Part shown: piece by piece, positions 27,610-36,438 of the stretch
How positions within the stretch are numbered: the stretch's first letter is position 1
Layout: each line of letters opens with the position of its first letter
Position numbers and translations under genes: made by a program
Source of the DNA: Kosakonia sp. H02
Lineage (GTDB): Bacteria; Pseudomonadota; Gammaproteobacteria; Enterobacterales; Enterobacteriaceae
DNA: 64,000 bases
Direction of reading: 5' to 3'
NCBI GenBank assembly: GCA_030704225.1
Contig: CP131915.1
Span: forward strand, 4,340,001-4,404,000
Notes under the pieces: model-generated
The model's database searches: none
Told to the model about the DNA's origin: nothing
What the model saw: the letters and a program-made list of their open reading frames with translations, nothing else

Positions 27610-28347
27610 TTATGAATTGCTGTTGTTGGCCGCAATAATTTTTGCCACTTTGTCCGCCTGCGCATTCAGTTGCAACTCGCGGTAGGCTCGTTCCATCAAC
27701 GGCAGCGCATCGTGGGTCGCTTTCGTATCCGGGAAGTCACGCAGCATACCTTCTACGCGATTTGTCACCGCAACCCAGGCACCGCGATCGGTGTAGTATT
27801 CCGCAACCGAATATTCATACTTCGCCAGACGATCTTTCAGGTACACCAGACGCTTAGTCGCATCGGTAACGTACTGACTTTGCGGATAACCACGTACCAG
27901 CTTGGAGAAATCGTTGAATGCGTCACGCGCATGTGCCGGATCGCGATCGCTGCGATCAACCCCGAAGAAACCCTGCAATGCACTGTCATCCAGCGCCATA
28001 TTGGTCAGGCCGCGCATATACATCACATAATCGATGTTGGGATGCGTCGGATTGAGGCGAATAAAGCGGTCGATGGCGGCTTGCGCCAGCGGTAGATCGG
28101 CATTTTTGTAGTAAGCGTAGATGAGATCCAACTGCACTTGTTGTGAGTAAGGACCAAACGGATAACGATTATCCAGCGCTTCCAGTTGCGTTATTGCCGC
28201 CTTCCAGTTACCGTCTTGCAGCTTTTGCTGGGCTGTCGCGTAGATTTCATTTGGCGGATTATCAGGCACCACTTCCTTTGAACCGGAGCAACCCGCCAAA
28301 GCCAGACTCAACGTGGCGGCTGCCACCAGATATTTCAAGCGCGTCAT
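27610..28347 (-). CDS. bamD: BamD, outer-membrane assembly lipoprotein
   Basis: 245 residues, normal length. A lipoprotein signal (MTRLKYLVAAATLSLALAGC, lipobox LAGC) is followed by TPR-like helices (YATAQQKLQDGNWKAAITQLEAL, AIDRFIRLNPTHPNIDY). BamD is the essential partner of BamA in folding outer-membrane proteins. It is divergent from rluD, as in E. coli. Confidence 0.97.
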   Translation of the reverse strand: MTRLKYLVAAATLSLALAGCSGSKEVVPDNPPNEIYATAQQKLQDGNWKAAITQLEALDNRYPFGPYSQQVQLDLIYAYYKNADLPLAQAAIDRFIRLNPTHPNIDYVMYMRGLTNMALDDSALQGFFGVDRSDRDPAHARDAFNDFSKLVRGYPQSQYVTDATKRLVYLKDRLAKYEYSVAEYYTDRGAWVAVTNRVEGMLRDFPDTKATHDALPLMERAYRELQLNAQADKVAKIIAANNSNS

Positions 28348-28478
28348 AACGTTTAGACTTTCCTCAGAATGTTCATGCGGGAGATTCTTTATTCCTGCTC
28401 CCGACTAAGACCAGCTACAATAGCACACTATATTAAACGGCGAAGCCGTAAAACCCAACGTTAACGAAGAAGCTGTAT

Positions 28479-29459
28479 ATGGCACAACTGGTACAACTCA
28501 CCGCAACGGTATCCGAAAAACAACTCGGTCAACGCTTAGATCAGGCTTTGGCCGAATTGTTCCCGGATTATTCACGTTCGCGTATAAAAGAATGGATTCT
28601 CGACCAGCGCGTGCTGGTCAACGGCGTCGTTAGCGACAAACCGAAAGAGAAAGTGTTGGGTGGAGAGCGCATTGCTATTAATGCGGAAATTGAAGAAGAA
28701 GCGCGCTTTGAGCCGCAAGATATCCCACTGAATATCGTCTATGAAGATGATGACATTATCGTCATCAACAAACCGCGCGACCTGGTTGTTCATCCTGGCG
28801 CGGGTAATCCTGATGGCACAGTGCTTAATGCATTGCTGCATTATTATCCGCCGATCGTCGATGTTCCACGTGCCGGGATTGTCCACCGACTGGACAAAGA
28901 TACCACCGGTTTGATGGTGGTGGCGAAAACCGTGCCAGCGCAAACGCGGCTGGTTGAATCTTTACAACTGCGCGAAATCACCCGCGAATATGAAGCCGTG
29001 GCAATTGGTCACATGACCGCAGGCGGCACGGTTGAAGAGCCTATCAGCCGCCATCCGACCAAACGCACCCATATGTCGGTGCACCCGATGGGCAAACCGG
29101 CGGTGACGCATTACCGCATCATGGAACATTTCCGCGTCCATACACGTCTGCGTCTGCGTCTGGAAACGGGCCGTACGCACCAAATCCGTGTGCATATGGC
29201 GCATATCACCCACCCGCTGGTGGGCGATCAGCTTTATGGCGGCCGTCCTCGCCCGCCGAAAGGTGCATCAGACGATTTCATTGATGCGCTGCGTAAGTTT
29301 GACCGCCAGGCGCTCCACGCCACAATGCTGCGTCTTTATCACCCGATCAGCGGTATCGAAATGGAATGGCACGCGCCAATCCCACAAGATATGGTGGATT
29401 TAATCGACGCCATGCGCGCAGATTTTGAAACCCACAAGGATGATGTCGCCTGGTTATGA
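28479..29459 (+). CDS. rluD: 23S rRNA pseudouridine(1911/1915/1917) synthase
   Basis: 326 residues with an N-terminal S4 RNA-binding domain (GQRLDQALAELFPDYSRSRIKEWI) and the RluA-type catalytic motif HRLDKDTTGLMVVAK, whose Asp is the nucleophile. It modifies helix 69 of 23S rRNA. Its stop overlaps the start of pgeF by 4 bp, so the pair is translationally coupled. Confidence 0.97.
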   Translation: MAQLVQLTATVSEKQLGQRLDQALAELFPDYSRSRIKEWILDQRVLVNGVVSDKPKEKVLGGERIAINAEIEEEARFEPQDIPLNIVYEDDDIIVINKPRDLVVHPGAGNPDGTVLNALLHYYPPIVDVPRAGIVHRLDKDTTGLMVVAKTVPAQTRLVESLQLREITREYEAVAIGHMTAGGTVEEPISRHPTKRTHMSVHPMGKPAVTHYRIMEHFRVHTRLRLRLETGRTHQIRVHMAHITHPLVGDQLYGGRPRPPKGASDDFIDALRKFDRQALHATMLRLYHPISGIEMEWHAPIPQDMVDLIDAMRADFETHKDDVAWL

Positions 29460-30187
29460 CCAAACTGATCCTCCCGGACTGGCCGCTACCGAAAGGCGTG
29501 GCGGCATGCAGCTCGACGCGTATTGGCGGCGTAAGCTTGCCTCCCTATGATTCGCTGAACCTGGGCGCACATTGCGGCGACAATATTGCGCGCGTGGAAG
29601 AGAACCGCACACGCCTGTTTGCCGCAGCTGGCTTACCTTCAAAACCCGTGTGGCTTGAGCAGGTGCACGGCATTGACGTGTTGAAGCTTAGCGGCGAACC
29701 GTATGCGTCGAAACGGGCGGATGCCTCTTATAGCAACACGCCCGGCACAGTTTGCGCGGTGATGACTGCGGACTGTTTGCCGGTGCTTTTCTGTAACCGC
29801 GACGGAACCGAAGTCGCTGCCGCCCATGCGGGCTGGCGCGGGTTGTGCGCAGGCGTATTAGAGGAAACAGTGGCGTGCTTTGCCGATAAGCCAGAAAACC
29901 TGCTGGCATGGTTTGGCCCGGCGATCGGCCCGCAAGCCTTTGAAGTTGGACCTGAAGTGCGCGACGCGTTTATCGCCCATGATGCGCAAGCCGACAGTGC
30001 TTTTCGCGCGCATGGCGAGAAATATTTTGCGGATATTTACCAGCTTGCACGTCAGCGGCTGGCAAGCGTTGGCGTAGAGCACGTGTTCGGTGGCGAGCAT
30101 TGTACCTTTAGCCAGAAGGATGATTTTTTCTCATACCGCCGGGACAAGACGACCGGGCGTATGGCAAGTTTCATTTGGCTGATATAA
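29456..30187 (+). CDS. pgeF: Polyphenol oxidase-like / peptidoglycan editing factor PgeF
   Basis: 243 residues, YfiH/PgeF family, with the metal-site stretches VMTADCLPVLF, AAAHAGWRGLCAGVL and FGPAIGPQAFEVG (conserved Cys and His). PgeF of E. coli corrects wrongly built UDP-MurNAc-L-Ser precursors; laccase-like activity has also been reported for the family. Coupled to rluD by a 4-bp overlap. Confidence 0.95.
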   Translation: MTKLILPDWPLPKGVAACSSTRIGGVSLPPYDSLNLGAHCGDNIARVEENRTRLFAAAGLPSKPVWLEQVHGIDVLKLSGEPYASKRADASYSNTPGTVCAVMTADCLPVLFCNRDGTEVAAAHAGWRGLCAGVLEETVACFADKPENLLAWFGPAIGPQAFEVGPEVRDAFIAHDAQADSAFRAHGEKYFADIYQLARQRLASVGVEHVFGGEHCTFSQKDDFFSYRRDKTTGRMASFIWLI

Positions 30188-30249
30188 CCTAAAGAATCAA
30201 GACGATCCAGTACGCGTAAGTTTTCTTTCGCATAATTCAGGTCATTCAC

Positions 30250-30278
30250 CTTGAATAATTGAGGGATGACCTCATTTA
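30250..30278 (+). promoter_or_regulatory. Sigma-32 heat-shock promoter of clpB
   Basis: CTTGAA, a 14-bp spacer and CCTCATTTA match the sigma-32 consensus (CTTGAA and CCCCATNT) closely. It is 39 bp upstream of the clpB start, as expected for a heat-shock gene. Confidence 0.85.
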
Positions 30279-30316
30279 ATCTCCAGTAGCAATTTTGACC
30301 TGTTATGGGAGGAGTT

Positions 30317-32890
30317 ATGCGTCTGGATCGTCTTACCAATAAATTCCAGCTTGCTCTTGCCGATGCCCAGTCACTCGCACTCGGGCACGACAACCAATTC
30401 ATCGAACCCCTTCATTTAATGAGCGCCTTGCTGAACCAGGAAGGCGGTTCGATTCAACCTTTATTAACCTCTGCCGGCGTGAATGCTGGCCAGTTACGCA
30501 CCGCTATCGAACAAGCGATAAGCCGCTTACCGCAGGTGGAAGGCACCGGCGGCGATGTGCAGCCATCGCAGGATTTGGTGCGTGTGCTTAACCTTTGCGA
30601 CAAGCTGGCGCAAAAACGGGGCGACAACTTTATATCGTCAGAACTCTTTGTTCTGGCTGCGCTGGAATCACGCGGCACGTTGACCGATTTGCTGAAATCA
30701 GCCGGTGCAAATACCGCGAATGTGACTCAGGCAATCGAACAAATGCGTGGGGGAGAAAACGTGAATGATCAGGGAGCAGAAGACCAACGTCAGGCCTTGA
30801 AAAAATTTACCGTTGATCTGACCGAGCGTGCCGAACAGGGCAAGCTTGACCCGGTGATCGGTCGTGATGAAGAAATTCGCCGTACTATTCAGGTCTTGCA
30901 ACGGCGTACCAAAAACAACCCAGTACTGATTGGTGAACCTGGCGTCGGTAAAACTGCCATCGTTGAAGGGCTGGCGCAGCGCATTGTGAACGGCGAAGTG
31001 CCCGAAGGCCTGAAAGGCCGCCGTGTGTTGGCGCTGGACATGGGGTCGCTGGTGGCGGGAGCAAAATACCGCGGTGAGTTTGAAGAGCGCTTAAAAGGTG
31101 TGCTCAACGATCTGTCGAAACAGGAAGGCAACGTCATTCTGTTTATTGACGAACTGCATACCATGGTCGGAGCCGGTAAAGCGGACGGTGCTATGGATGC
31201 GGGGAACATGCTGAAACCAGCGCTGGCCCGCGGTGAGCTGCACTGCGTAGGCGCAACCACGCTGGATGAGTATCGTCAATATATTGAAAAAGATGCGGCG
31301 CTGGAACGTCGTTTCCAGAAAGTGCTGGTGGCAGAGCCGACGGTGGAAGACACCATCGCTATTTTGCGTGGTCTGAAAGAGCGTTATGAGCTGCACCACC
31401 ATGTGCAGATCACTGACCCGGCGATTGTCGCGGCGGCAACGCTGTCGCATCGCTACATTTCCGACCGACAATTGCCGGATAAAGCTATCGACCTGATTGA
31501 TGAAGCGGCATCCAGCATTCGTATGCAAATCGACTCCAAACCGGAAGAGCTCGACCGGCTCGATCGCCGTATTATCCAGCTTAAGCTGGAACAGCGGGCG
31601 TTGATGAAAGAGTCTGATGAGGCCAGCAAAAAACGCCTCGACATGCTCAACGAAGAACTGGAAGACAAAGAGCGTCAGTACTCTACTTTAGAAGAAGAGT
31701 GGAAAGCCGAAAAAGCCTCGCTCTCAGGAACGCAGACCATTAAGTCGGAGCTGGAGCAGGCAAAAATCGCAATGGAACAAGCGCGGCGCAACGGCGACCT
31801 GGGCAGGATGTCCGAATTGCAGTACGGGAAAATCCCTGAGCTGGAAAAACAACTGGCCGCTGCAACTCAGGCGGAAGGCAAAACCATGCGTCTGCTGCGT
31901 AACCGCGTGACGGATGCCGAAATTGCTGAAGTGCTGGCGCGCTGGACCGGCATTCCTGTGTCGCGGATGATGGAAGGCGAGCGGGAAAAATTACTGCGTA
32001 TGGAGCATGATCTGCACCATCGCGTGATTGGTCAGGACGAAGCGGTTGAGGCCGTTTCGAACGCCATTCGCCGTAGCCGCGCGGGCTTGTCAGATCCGAA
32101 CCGGCCGATCGGTTCGTTCCTTTTCCTCGGTCCGACCGGGGTAGGTAAAACCGAGCTGTGCAAATCGCTGGCGAATTTCATGTTCGATAGCGACGATGCG
32201 ATGGTACGTATTGATATGTCTGAGTTTATGGAAAAACACTCCGTTTCTCGTTTGGTCGGTGCGCCTCCGGGATATGTCGGCTACGAAGAAGGGGGTTACC
32301 TGACGGAAGCAGTTCGTCGTCGCCCTTATTCCGTCATCCTGCTGGATGAAGTGGAAAAAGCGCACCCGGATGTTTTCAACATACTGTTGCAGGTGCTGGA
32401 CGATGGCCGTTTGACGGATGGGCAGGGCAGAACGGTAGACTTCCGTAATACGGTAGTCATTATGACCTCTAACTTGGGTTCCGATTTGATTCAGGAACGT
32501 TTTGGCGATCTGGATTACAGCCATATGAAAGAGCTGGTGTTAGGTGTGGTTAGCCAGAACTTCCGTCCGGAATTCATCAACCGTATTGATGAAGTAGTTG
32601 TGTTCCATCCGTTGGGTGAACAACACATTGCGTCTATTGCGCAGATCCAGTTGCAGCGTCTGTATAAACGTCTCGAAGAGCGCGGCTATAGCGTGACCAT
32701 CTCTGACGAGGCGCTGAAACTGCTCGGTGCGAACGGGTACGATCCGGTATATGGTGCCCGTCCTTTAAAACGTGCAATCCAGCAACAAATAGAAAACCCG
32801 CTGGCGCAGCAGATCCTTTCCGGCGAACTGATTCCGGGCAAACCGGTGCAGCTTGTTGTGAAAGACGATCGAATTGTTGCTGTGCAGTAA
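30317..32890 (+). CDS. clpB: ClpB protein disaggregase
   Basis: 857 residues, the E. coli length. An N-terminal Clp domain is followed by AAA1 with Walker A GEPGVGKTA (about residue 206), the coiled-coil middle domain (about 410-525, LDMLNEELEDKERQYSTLEEEW) and AAA2 with GPTGVGKTE (about residue 605). With DnaK it dissolves protein aggregates. The start at 30317 (MRLDRLTNKFQLALADAQ) has GGGAGGAG upstream; the four codons before it are not part of the gene. Heat control comes from the sigma-32 promoter at 30250. Confidence 0.98.
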   Translation: MRLDRLTNKFQLALADAQSLALGHDNQFIEPLHLMSALLNQEGGSIQPLLTSAGVNAGQLRTAIEQAISRLPQVEGTGGDVQPSQDLVRVLNLCDKLAQKRGDNFISSELFVLAALESRGTLTDLLKSAGANTANVTQAIEQMRGGENVNDQGAEDQRQALKKFTVDLTERAEQGKLDPVIGRDEEIRRTIQVLQRRTKNNPVLIGEPGVGKTAIVEGLAQRIVNGEVPEGLKGRRVLALDMGSLVAGAKYRGEFEERLKGVLNDLSKQEGNVILFIDELHTMVGAGKADGAMDAGNMLKPALARGELHCVGATTLDEYRQYIEKDAALERRFQKVLVAEPTVEDTIAILRGLKERYELHHHVQITDPAIVAAATLSHRYISDRQLPDKAIDLIDEAASSIRMQIDSKPEELDRLDRRIIQLKLEQRALMKESDEASKKRLDMLNEELEDKERQYSTLEEEWKAEKASLSGTQTIKSELEQAKIAMEQARRNGDLGRMSELQYGKIPELEKQLAAATQAEGKTMRLLRNRVTDAEIAEVLARWTGIPVSRMMEGEREKLLRMEHDLHHRVIGQDEAVEAVSNAIRRSRAGLSDPNRPIGSFLFLGPTGVGKTELCKSLANFMFDSDDAMVRIDMSEFMEKHSVSRLVGAPPGYVGYEEGGYLTEAVRRRPYSVILLDEVEKAHPDVFNILLQVLDDGRLTDGQGRTVDFRNTVVIMTSNLGSDLIQERFGDLDYSHMKELVLGVVSQNFRPEFINRIDEVVVFHPLGEQHIASIAQIQLQRLYKRLEERGYSVTISDEALKLLGANGYDPVYGARPLKRAIQQQIENPLAQQILSGELIPGKPVQLVVKDDRIVAVQ

Positions 32891-32902
32891 ATAGTAAAGA
32901 TG

Positions 32903-32930
32903 AAAAACGGGCCCTATGGGCCCGTTTTTG
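32903..32930 (+). terminator. Terminator after clpB
   Basis: Perfect stem ACGGGCCC / GGGCCCGT with TTTTTG after it, 13 bp past the clpB stop. Confidence 0.92.
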
Positions 32931-32992
32931 TTTAATAAACCGCCAGGAATGGCGCTTTTAAGCGGTTTTTGCCTGGAAAGTGAGCGAACGGC

Positions 32993-33063
32993 AACTTTTT
33001 TCAAATTAAGGGTTGTCAGCCAGAATTAACTCCCTATAATGCGCCTCCACTGACACGGCACAA
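32993..33063 (+). promoter_or_regulatory. rRNA operon P1 promoter without an rRNA operon behind it (clpB side)
   Basis: An A/T-rich UP-like stretch precedes TTGTCA (33013-33018), a 16-bp spacer and TATAAT (33035-33040), then GCGCCTCCACTGACACGGCA. This is the enterobacterial rrn P1 with its GC-rich discriminator. In E. coli, rrnG follows clpB here. In this window the leader stops at 33063 and a repeat plus phage sequence follow; P2, boxA and 16S are absent. Confidence 0.88.
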
Positions 33064-33107
33064 CCGCTTTTCCAGGCGCTCCCGGCATTGCGGGTGTTTG
33101 TCTTTAT
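33064..33107 (+). repeat. 44-bp repeat between the rRNA leader and the P2-like element
   Basis: Exact reverse complement of 20333-20376. It contains a CCCG...CGGG hairpin followed by T-rich sequence. It separates the orphan rRNA leader from the left end of the P2-like element. Confidence 0.85.
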
Positions 33108-33150
33108 TTTCGGCCAACCCATCACGCGTTAAGTGCATTGAATTGCAGAG

Positions 33151-34200
33151 CTATGCACCTTCTGTCGCCGTTTTGTCGCCACTTAAATAAGAGAGCGGGT
33201 TAAGGCTTACCGCCTCTTCAAGATGGTCTGGCGCGAAGTGAGCATAACGCATAGTTTCGCGGATATTGGCGTGGCCGAGGATACGTTGCAGCACCAGGAT
33301 GTTGCCGCCATTCATCATAAAATGTGACGCGAAGGTGTGACGCAGCACGTGGGTTTTCTGCCCTTCCGCAAGCGCAATGTCGGTGGTGACCAGCATCTTC
33401 GTAAACGCCGGGTAGCACGGCTGGAATAGCGGCCCCTTCAGCGGCGCAAGCTCATCGAACAACCACTGCGGAATTGGCACGGTGCGGTTTTTACCGCCCT
33501 TGGTTTTTACAAAGGTGAGCTTGTTGGGCGAAAGCTGCGTCCGGGTCAGGCTTTCCGCTTCACGCCAGCGCGCGCCGGTGGCAAGACAGATTTTCACAAC
33601 CCGCGTCAAATCCGTATGACCGTAACGCTCACAAGCAGCAAGCAGCCCGGCGATTTGCGCCTGCGTCAGCCAGGACATTTCACGCTCTTTCTCACGAAAA
33701 GCGCGCACGTTCTCAAGGGGATTGGGCAGCGACCATTCGCCGAGACGCCGCAGTTCGTTGAACACCGCGCTCAAATAGTGCTGCTCGCGGTTTACCGTCA
33801 CCGGCTTCACTTTCCACTTCGCTTTGTCAGGGGTGTAGCCGTTATCGATCTCCCCGCTTAGCCGCTGGTCACGGTAGTGCGCCCAGGCTTTGGCGGTCAG
33901 TTGCGCAGCAGTCGGGTCGCCAAGCCCGCGACAGACAATCTCCAGTTTCGCCAGCCGCGATTTACTCGCCGCCAGAGACTGGCCATGCAGTTTATACCAA
34001 AGCGCAATCAGCTCGCTTAAACGCCGCCGATCCTCTTTTTCACCCAGCCACGGCTTATCCTGCGCCTCTTTTTTCGTCCAGGCTTCGAACGCTTCGGCTT
34101 CGCCTTTGGTATGAAACTGCCTGCGGATACGCCGCCCTTCCCGCCCCTGCGGGTAAAGCTCGCACAACCACTTACCGTTTTTCTGTTTGCTGACCGTCAT
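33151..34200 (-). CDS. int: P2-type tyrosine integrase
   Basis: 349 residues with an N-terminal arm-binding/SAM-like region and a C-terminal catalytic domain showing the Arg (CLATGARWREAESL), HVLRHTF, LGHANIRETMRYAH set of the tyrosine recombinase family. It should integrate and, with Cox, excise the element. It lies at the outer end of the left half, transcribed outward, as in P2. Its last codons overlap a repeated CTGTCGCC motif (33162-33180) that resembles the far end of the element near 53343. Confidence 0.95.
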   Translation of the reverse strand: MTVSKQKNGKWLCELYPQGREGRRIRRQFHTKGEAEAFEAWTKKEAQDKPWLGEKEDRRRLSELIALWYKLHGQSLAASKSRLAKLEIVCRGLGDPTAAQLTAKAWAHYRDQRLSGEIDNGYTPDKAKWKVKPVTVNREQHYLSAVFNELRRLGEWSLPNPLENVRAFREKEREMSWLTQAQIAGLLAACERYGHTDLTRVVKICLATGARWREAESLTRTQLSPNKLTFVKTKGGKNRTVPIPQWLFDELAPLKGPLFQPCYPAFTKMLVTTDIALAEGQKTHVLRHTFASHFMMNGGNILVLQRILGHANIRETMRYAHFAPDHLEEAVSLNPLSYLSGDKTATEGA

Positions 34201-34206
34201 TGCCGC

Positions 34207-35052
34207 TTACACATGTTTTTCCAGTGTGAAAACCACCACGCCAAACGGCACGATTTCCGTCACATTGCACTCAAAGTCCACCGCACCGTTGGTGAGACGC
34301 ACTTTGCCGCCGGGTAAACGCACCACATCAAACACATCCAGCGCATCATCGATGCTGATAAACCAGCGGCCATTGCCAATTTTTTGCGCCGAAGTATCCA
34401 CCAGCCATGCGGCATTTAGCCCTTCGATAAAATTCAGGCTGTCGGTGGAAGAGGGAGCCAGCGAGCGATCCAGTGTCCAGACACCCGCTTCTTTCAGTTC
34501 GCCGGATTCATGGCGAAATTTCGGGATGCTCAGCACCGCATCATTTTGCGCGACCACCGGCGCGGGGTACATCTCGCCTTTGCCCGTCGCTAACCAGCCC
34601 AGCGACACACCCGTATCAAGCGCGCACGTCACCACCACATCACCGGGGAAAAACTCCCGTCGCACCCAGGTACTGATCGTACCCGACGAGATATCAAGCA
34701 AATCGCCCAGATCTTTTTGCATCTGAAAGCCGTAAGCATCGAGGATACGACGCAGTACCGGGCGACCGCCCGCTGAGAGGATCTCGTCGTACAGCGCTTT
34801 GCCTTTGAGCGCAGGCTTCTCGGTTAAATTCGCATTTGCAAATTCGCCATTAACCAGCCAGTGCAGATCCGCCCCGGTATCCAGTGCGCATTTGACCACC
34901 GCTTTATAGGGCACGCTGTCGCGCTGGATCCAGCTACTAATATTGTTCGCCGGCACGTCAAGCGCCTCTGCGAGCGCCTTCTGGCTGGAGACGGAATAGG
35001 ACGCAGCAATACGCTCAATCACATCCTGAACACTCATCTTGTTTTCACTCAT
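34207..35052 (-). CDS. CI-like phage repressor with two tandem helix-turn-helix domains
   Basis: 281 residues from MSENKMSVQDV. Two similar CI-repressor N-terminal domains lie in a row. The first (about residues 5-65) reads QKALAEALDVPANNISSWIQR and ends ALDTGADLHWLVNGE. The second (about 88-155) reads QKDLGDLLDISSGTISTWVRR and ends ALDTGVSLGWLATGKGEM. A C-terminal oligomerisation/S24-like half follows. The usual 186/P2-group CI has a single DNA-binding domain. It should keep early and cox promoters silent. It is divergent from cox across the operator region. The start is uncertain between 35064 and 35034. Confidence 0.8.
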   Translation of the reverse strand: MSENKMSVQDVIERIAASYSVSSQKALAEALDVPANNISSWIQRDSVPYKAVVKCALDTGADLHWLVNGEFANANLTEKPALKGKALYDEILSAGGRPVLRRILDAYGFQMQKDLGDLLDISSGTISTWVRREFFPGDVVVTCALDTGVSLGWLATGKGEMYPAPVVAQNDAVLSIPKFRHESGELKEAGVWTLDRSLAPSSTDSLNFIEGLNAAWLVDTSAQKIGNGRWFISIDDALDVFDVVRLPGGKVRLTNGAVDFECNVTEIVPFGVVVFTLEKHV

Positions 35053-35082
35053 GGATACCAACATCGAAAAAGTGATTTACAT

Positions 35083-35098
35083 AATCGCATTTGCGATT
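35083..35098. promoter_or_regulatory. Palindromic operator candidate between repressor and cox
   Basis: AATCGCATTTGCGATT is a perfect 7-bp dyad with a 2-bp centre in the divergent control region between the repressor and cox genes. This is where the CI (and perhaps Cox) binding sites are expected. Binding is inference. Confidence 0.5.
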
Positions 35099-35167
35099 TA
35101 TATTGCTGTACATCGATCAGAATGCACAGCAGTGCAGTACATTTCAAACAACAGGAGATAATGCGGT

Positions 35168-35545
35168 ATGTCAGATGCAAAATCAATGCCGTCGCATCCG
35201 TTATCCGACTCTCAAATGCAATCCAGGACATTTACTCATGGTCAGATGGATGAGTTGATGTCCGCCCTGCTTCCGGCCCTGCAAACGCTGATCCGCTCAG
35301 CCATGTCCGATGCCATGACGGTAAAAGATTTCGCCGCCATGCGCGGGGTGAGCGAGCGTCTGGTGTGGCAATGGCTTGACGAAGGCGTGCTGCTGAAAGC
35401 CCCGACGCGCGACTATTCCGCCCCGCAGAACGCCGGCAAACGCAGCCGGACACTGATCAATGTGAAAGCCTGGCGCGACAAATTAACCCAGCAGGCGATC
35501 GACTGTCGCTATATCGATCGCCGTTCCGGTCCGTCTTTTAGCTGA
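35168..35545 (+). CDS. Cox-like regulator / excisionase
   Basis: 125 residues with a central MerR/Cox-type helix-turn-helix (MTVKDFAAMRGVSERLVWQWLDEGVL). P2 Cox represses the lysogenic promoter and directs excision. ACAGGAG precedes the ATG. It is the first rightward gene after the repressor, the position of cox in P2. It is longer than P2 Cox (91 residues), with about 35 extra N-terminal residues. Confidence 0.75.
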   Translation: MSDAKSMPSHPLSDSQMQSRTFTHGQMDELMSALLPALQTLIRSAMSDAMTVKDFAAMRGVSERLVWQWLDEGVLLKAPTRDYSAPQNAGKRSRTLINVKAWRDKLTQQAIDCRYIDRRSGPSFS

Positions 35546-35583
35546 ATTTGCTTTTGCAAGCTCAGAGTAAAGCAGGAGGCACT

Positions 35584-35922
35584 ATGGCTATCACATCTTC
35601 CGTCGCCACTGCGCCGCTGAGCGCCGGAGAGCGACTCGCCGGGCTAAACCATCTCAGCGAAATTCGCTCGCGCTACTGGGGCGATAGCTGGAGTGAAGTG
35701 GCACGCTTTATCACCGACCTGCGCGATAAGCGTGATGAACAGTTTGAAGAGAACAGCCGTGCGCTGGCGGCGATCTTCTTTCTTGCCAGAGTGCCGGCGG
35801 CCCGTCAGGCGCTTGACCCACAGGCGCTAACCCTTGATGAGAAGCGCGCCGTGATTGCGGCCATGAACCATTTTCGCGCGGTAGTCAGCCTGTTTCCCAA
35901 ACGGCTAACCATGCCGCTGTAA
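35584..35922 (+). CDS. DUF5347 family phage protein
   Basis: 112 residues starting MAITSSVATAPLSAGERLAG. The stretch LNHLSEIRSRYWGDSW...ITDLRDKRDEQ is typical of small P2-like early proteins annotated DUF5347. Function unknown. GCAGGAGG precedes the ATG at 35584. It belongs to the early operon between cox and gene A. Confidence 0.7.
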   Translation: MAITSSVATAPLSAGERLAGLNHLSEIRSRYWGDSWSEVARFITDLRDKRDEQFEENSRALAAIFFLARVPAARQALDPQALTLDEKRAVIAAMNHFRAVVSLFPKRLTMPL

Positions 35923-35989
35923 CCCCTAACGTAACCACCATGACGTTTACCCGTCGGGCATCCCTTTGCCCAAATTCAGGAGAATGACC

Positions 35990-36217
35990 ATGAGAAAAAC
36001 CGCTAACCACCAGCCAGGTCGCAGCGCCGAAGAGGTAACTCTGCTGCTGGCTGAAACTCGTAACAACGAACGTCTGCGCTGCGCCGGAGCTGTCTCTGCC
36101 CGGCTGGACGTGCTGGCGACGTTTATCGCGACACAGCGGCTCGACTGGAGCGATGCCGCCGAACTGCTGCGCCAGGAAGCCAACCATATTGATAACCAGG
36201 CGCTGGAGTTGCACTGA
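35990..36217 (+). CDS. DUF2732 family phage protein
   Basis: 75 residues, MRKTANHQPG...EEVTLLLAETRNNERLR, a small helical protein found in P2-like early operons. Function unknown. Two ATGs are possible; 35990 has AGGAGA at 6 bp, while 35984 touches it. It overlaps the next gene by 1 bp (TGATG). Confidence 0.75.
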   Translation: MRKTANHQPGRSAEEVTLLLAETRNNERLRCAGAVSARLDVLATFIATQRLDWSDAAELLRQEANHIDNQALELH

Positions 36218-36438
36218 TGGCCGATGAAATGGATCTTGCCCAACAACGGGAAATGGAGGAGCGCGAACGGCATATCCTCCATGCGCGAAGCCGTTTGCGG
36301 TTGCCTTCACGGTTGACCTGCGAAAGCTGCGACGCGCCAATCCCACAGGCGCGGCGCATGGCGCTACCGGGGGTGACCTGCTGCGTAAGTTGCCAGCAGA
36401 TTGCCGAACGTAAAGACAAGCACTTCAGGAGACGCTAA
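36217..36438 (+). CDS. TraR/DksA-type zinc-finger phage protein
   Basis: 73 residues. A C4 zinc finger (CESCDAPI...CCVSCQ) follows a charged helix. Phage TraR-like proteins bind RNA polymerase in its secondary channel and mimic DksA with ppGpp. In P2-like phages it lies just before gene A, as here. Confidence 0.85.
   Translation: MADEMDLAQQREMEERERHILHARSRLRLPSRLTCESCDAPIPQARRMALPGVTCCVSCQQIAERKDKHFRRR

Noticed and set aside
33041..33150. tRNA or tmRNA gene as integration target at the int end
   Set aside because: I could not fold a tRNA cloverleaf or find a tmRNA 3' end; the sequence is rRNA leader, the 44-bp repeat and phage DNA.
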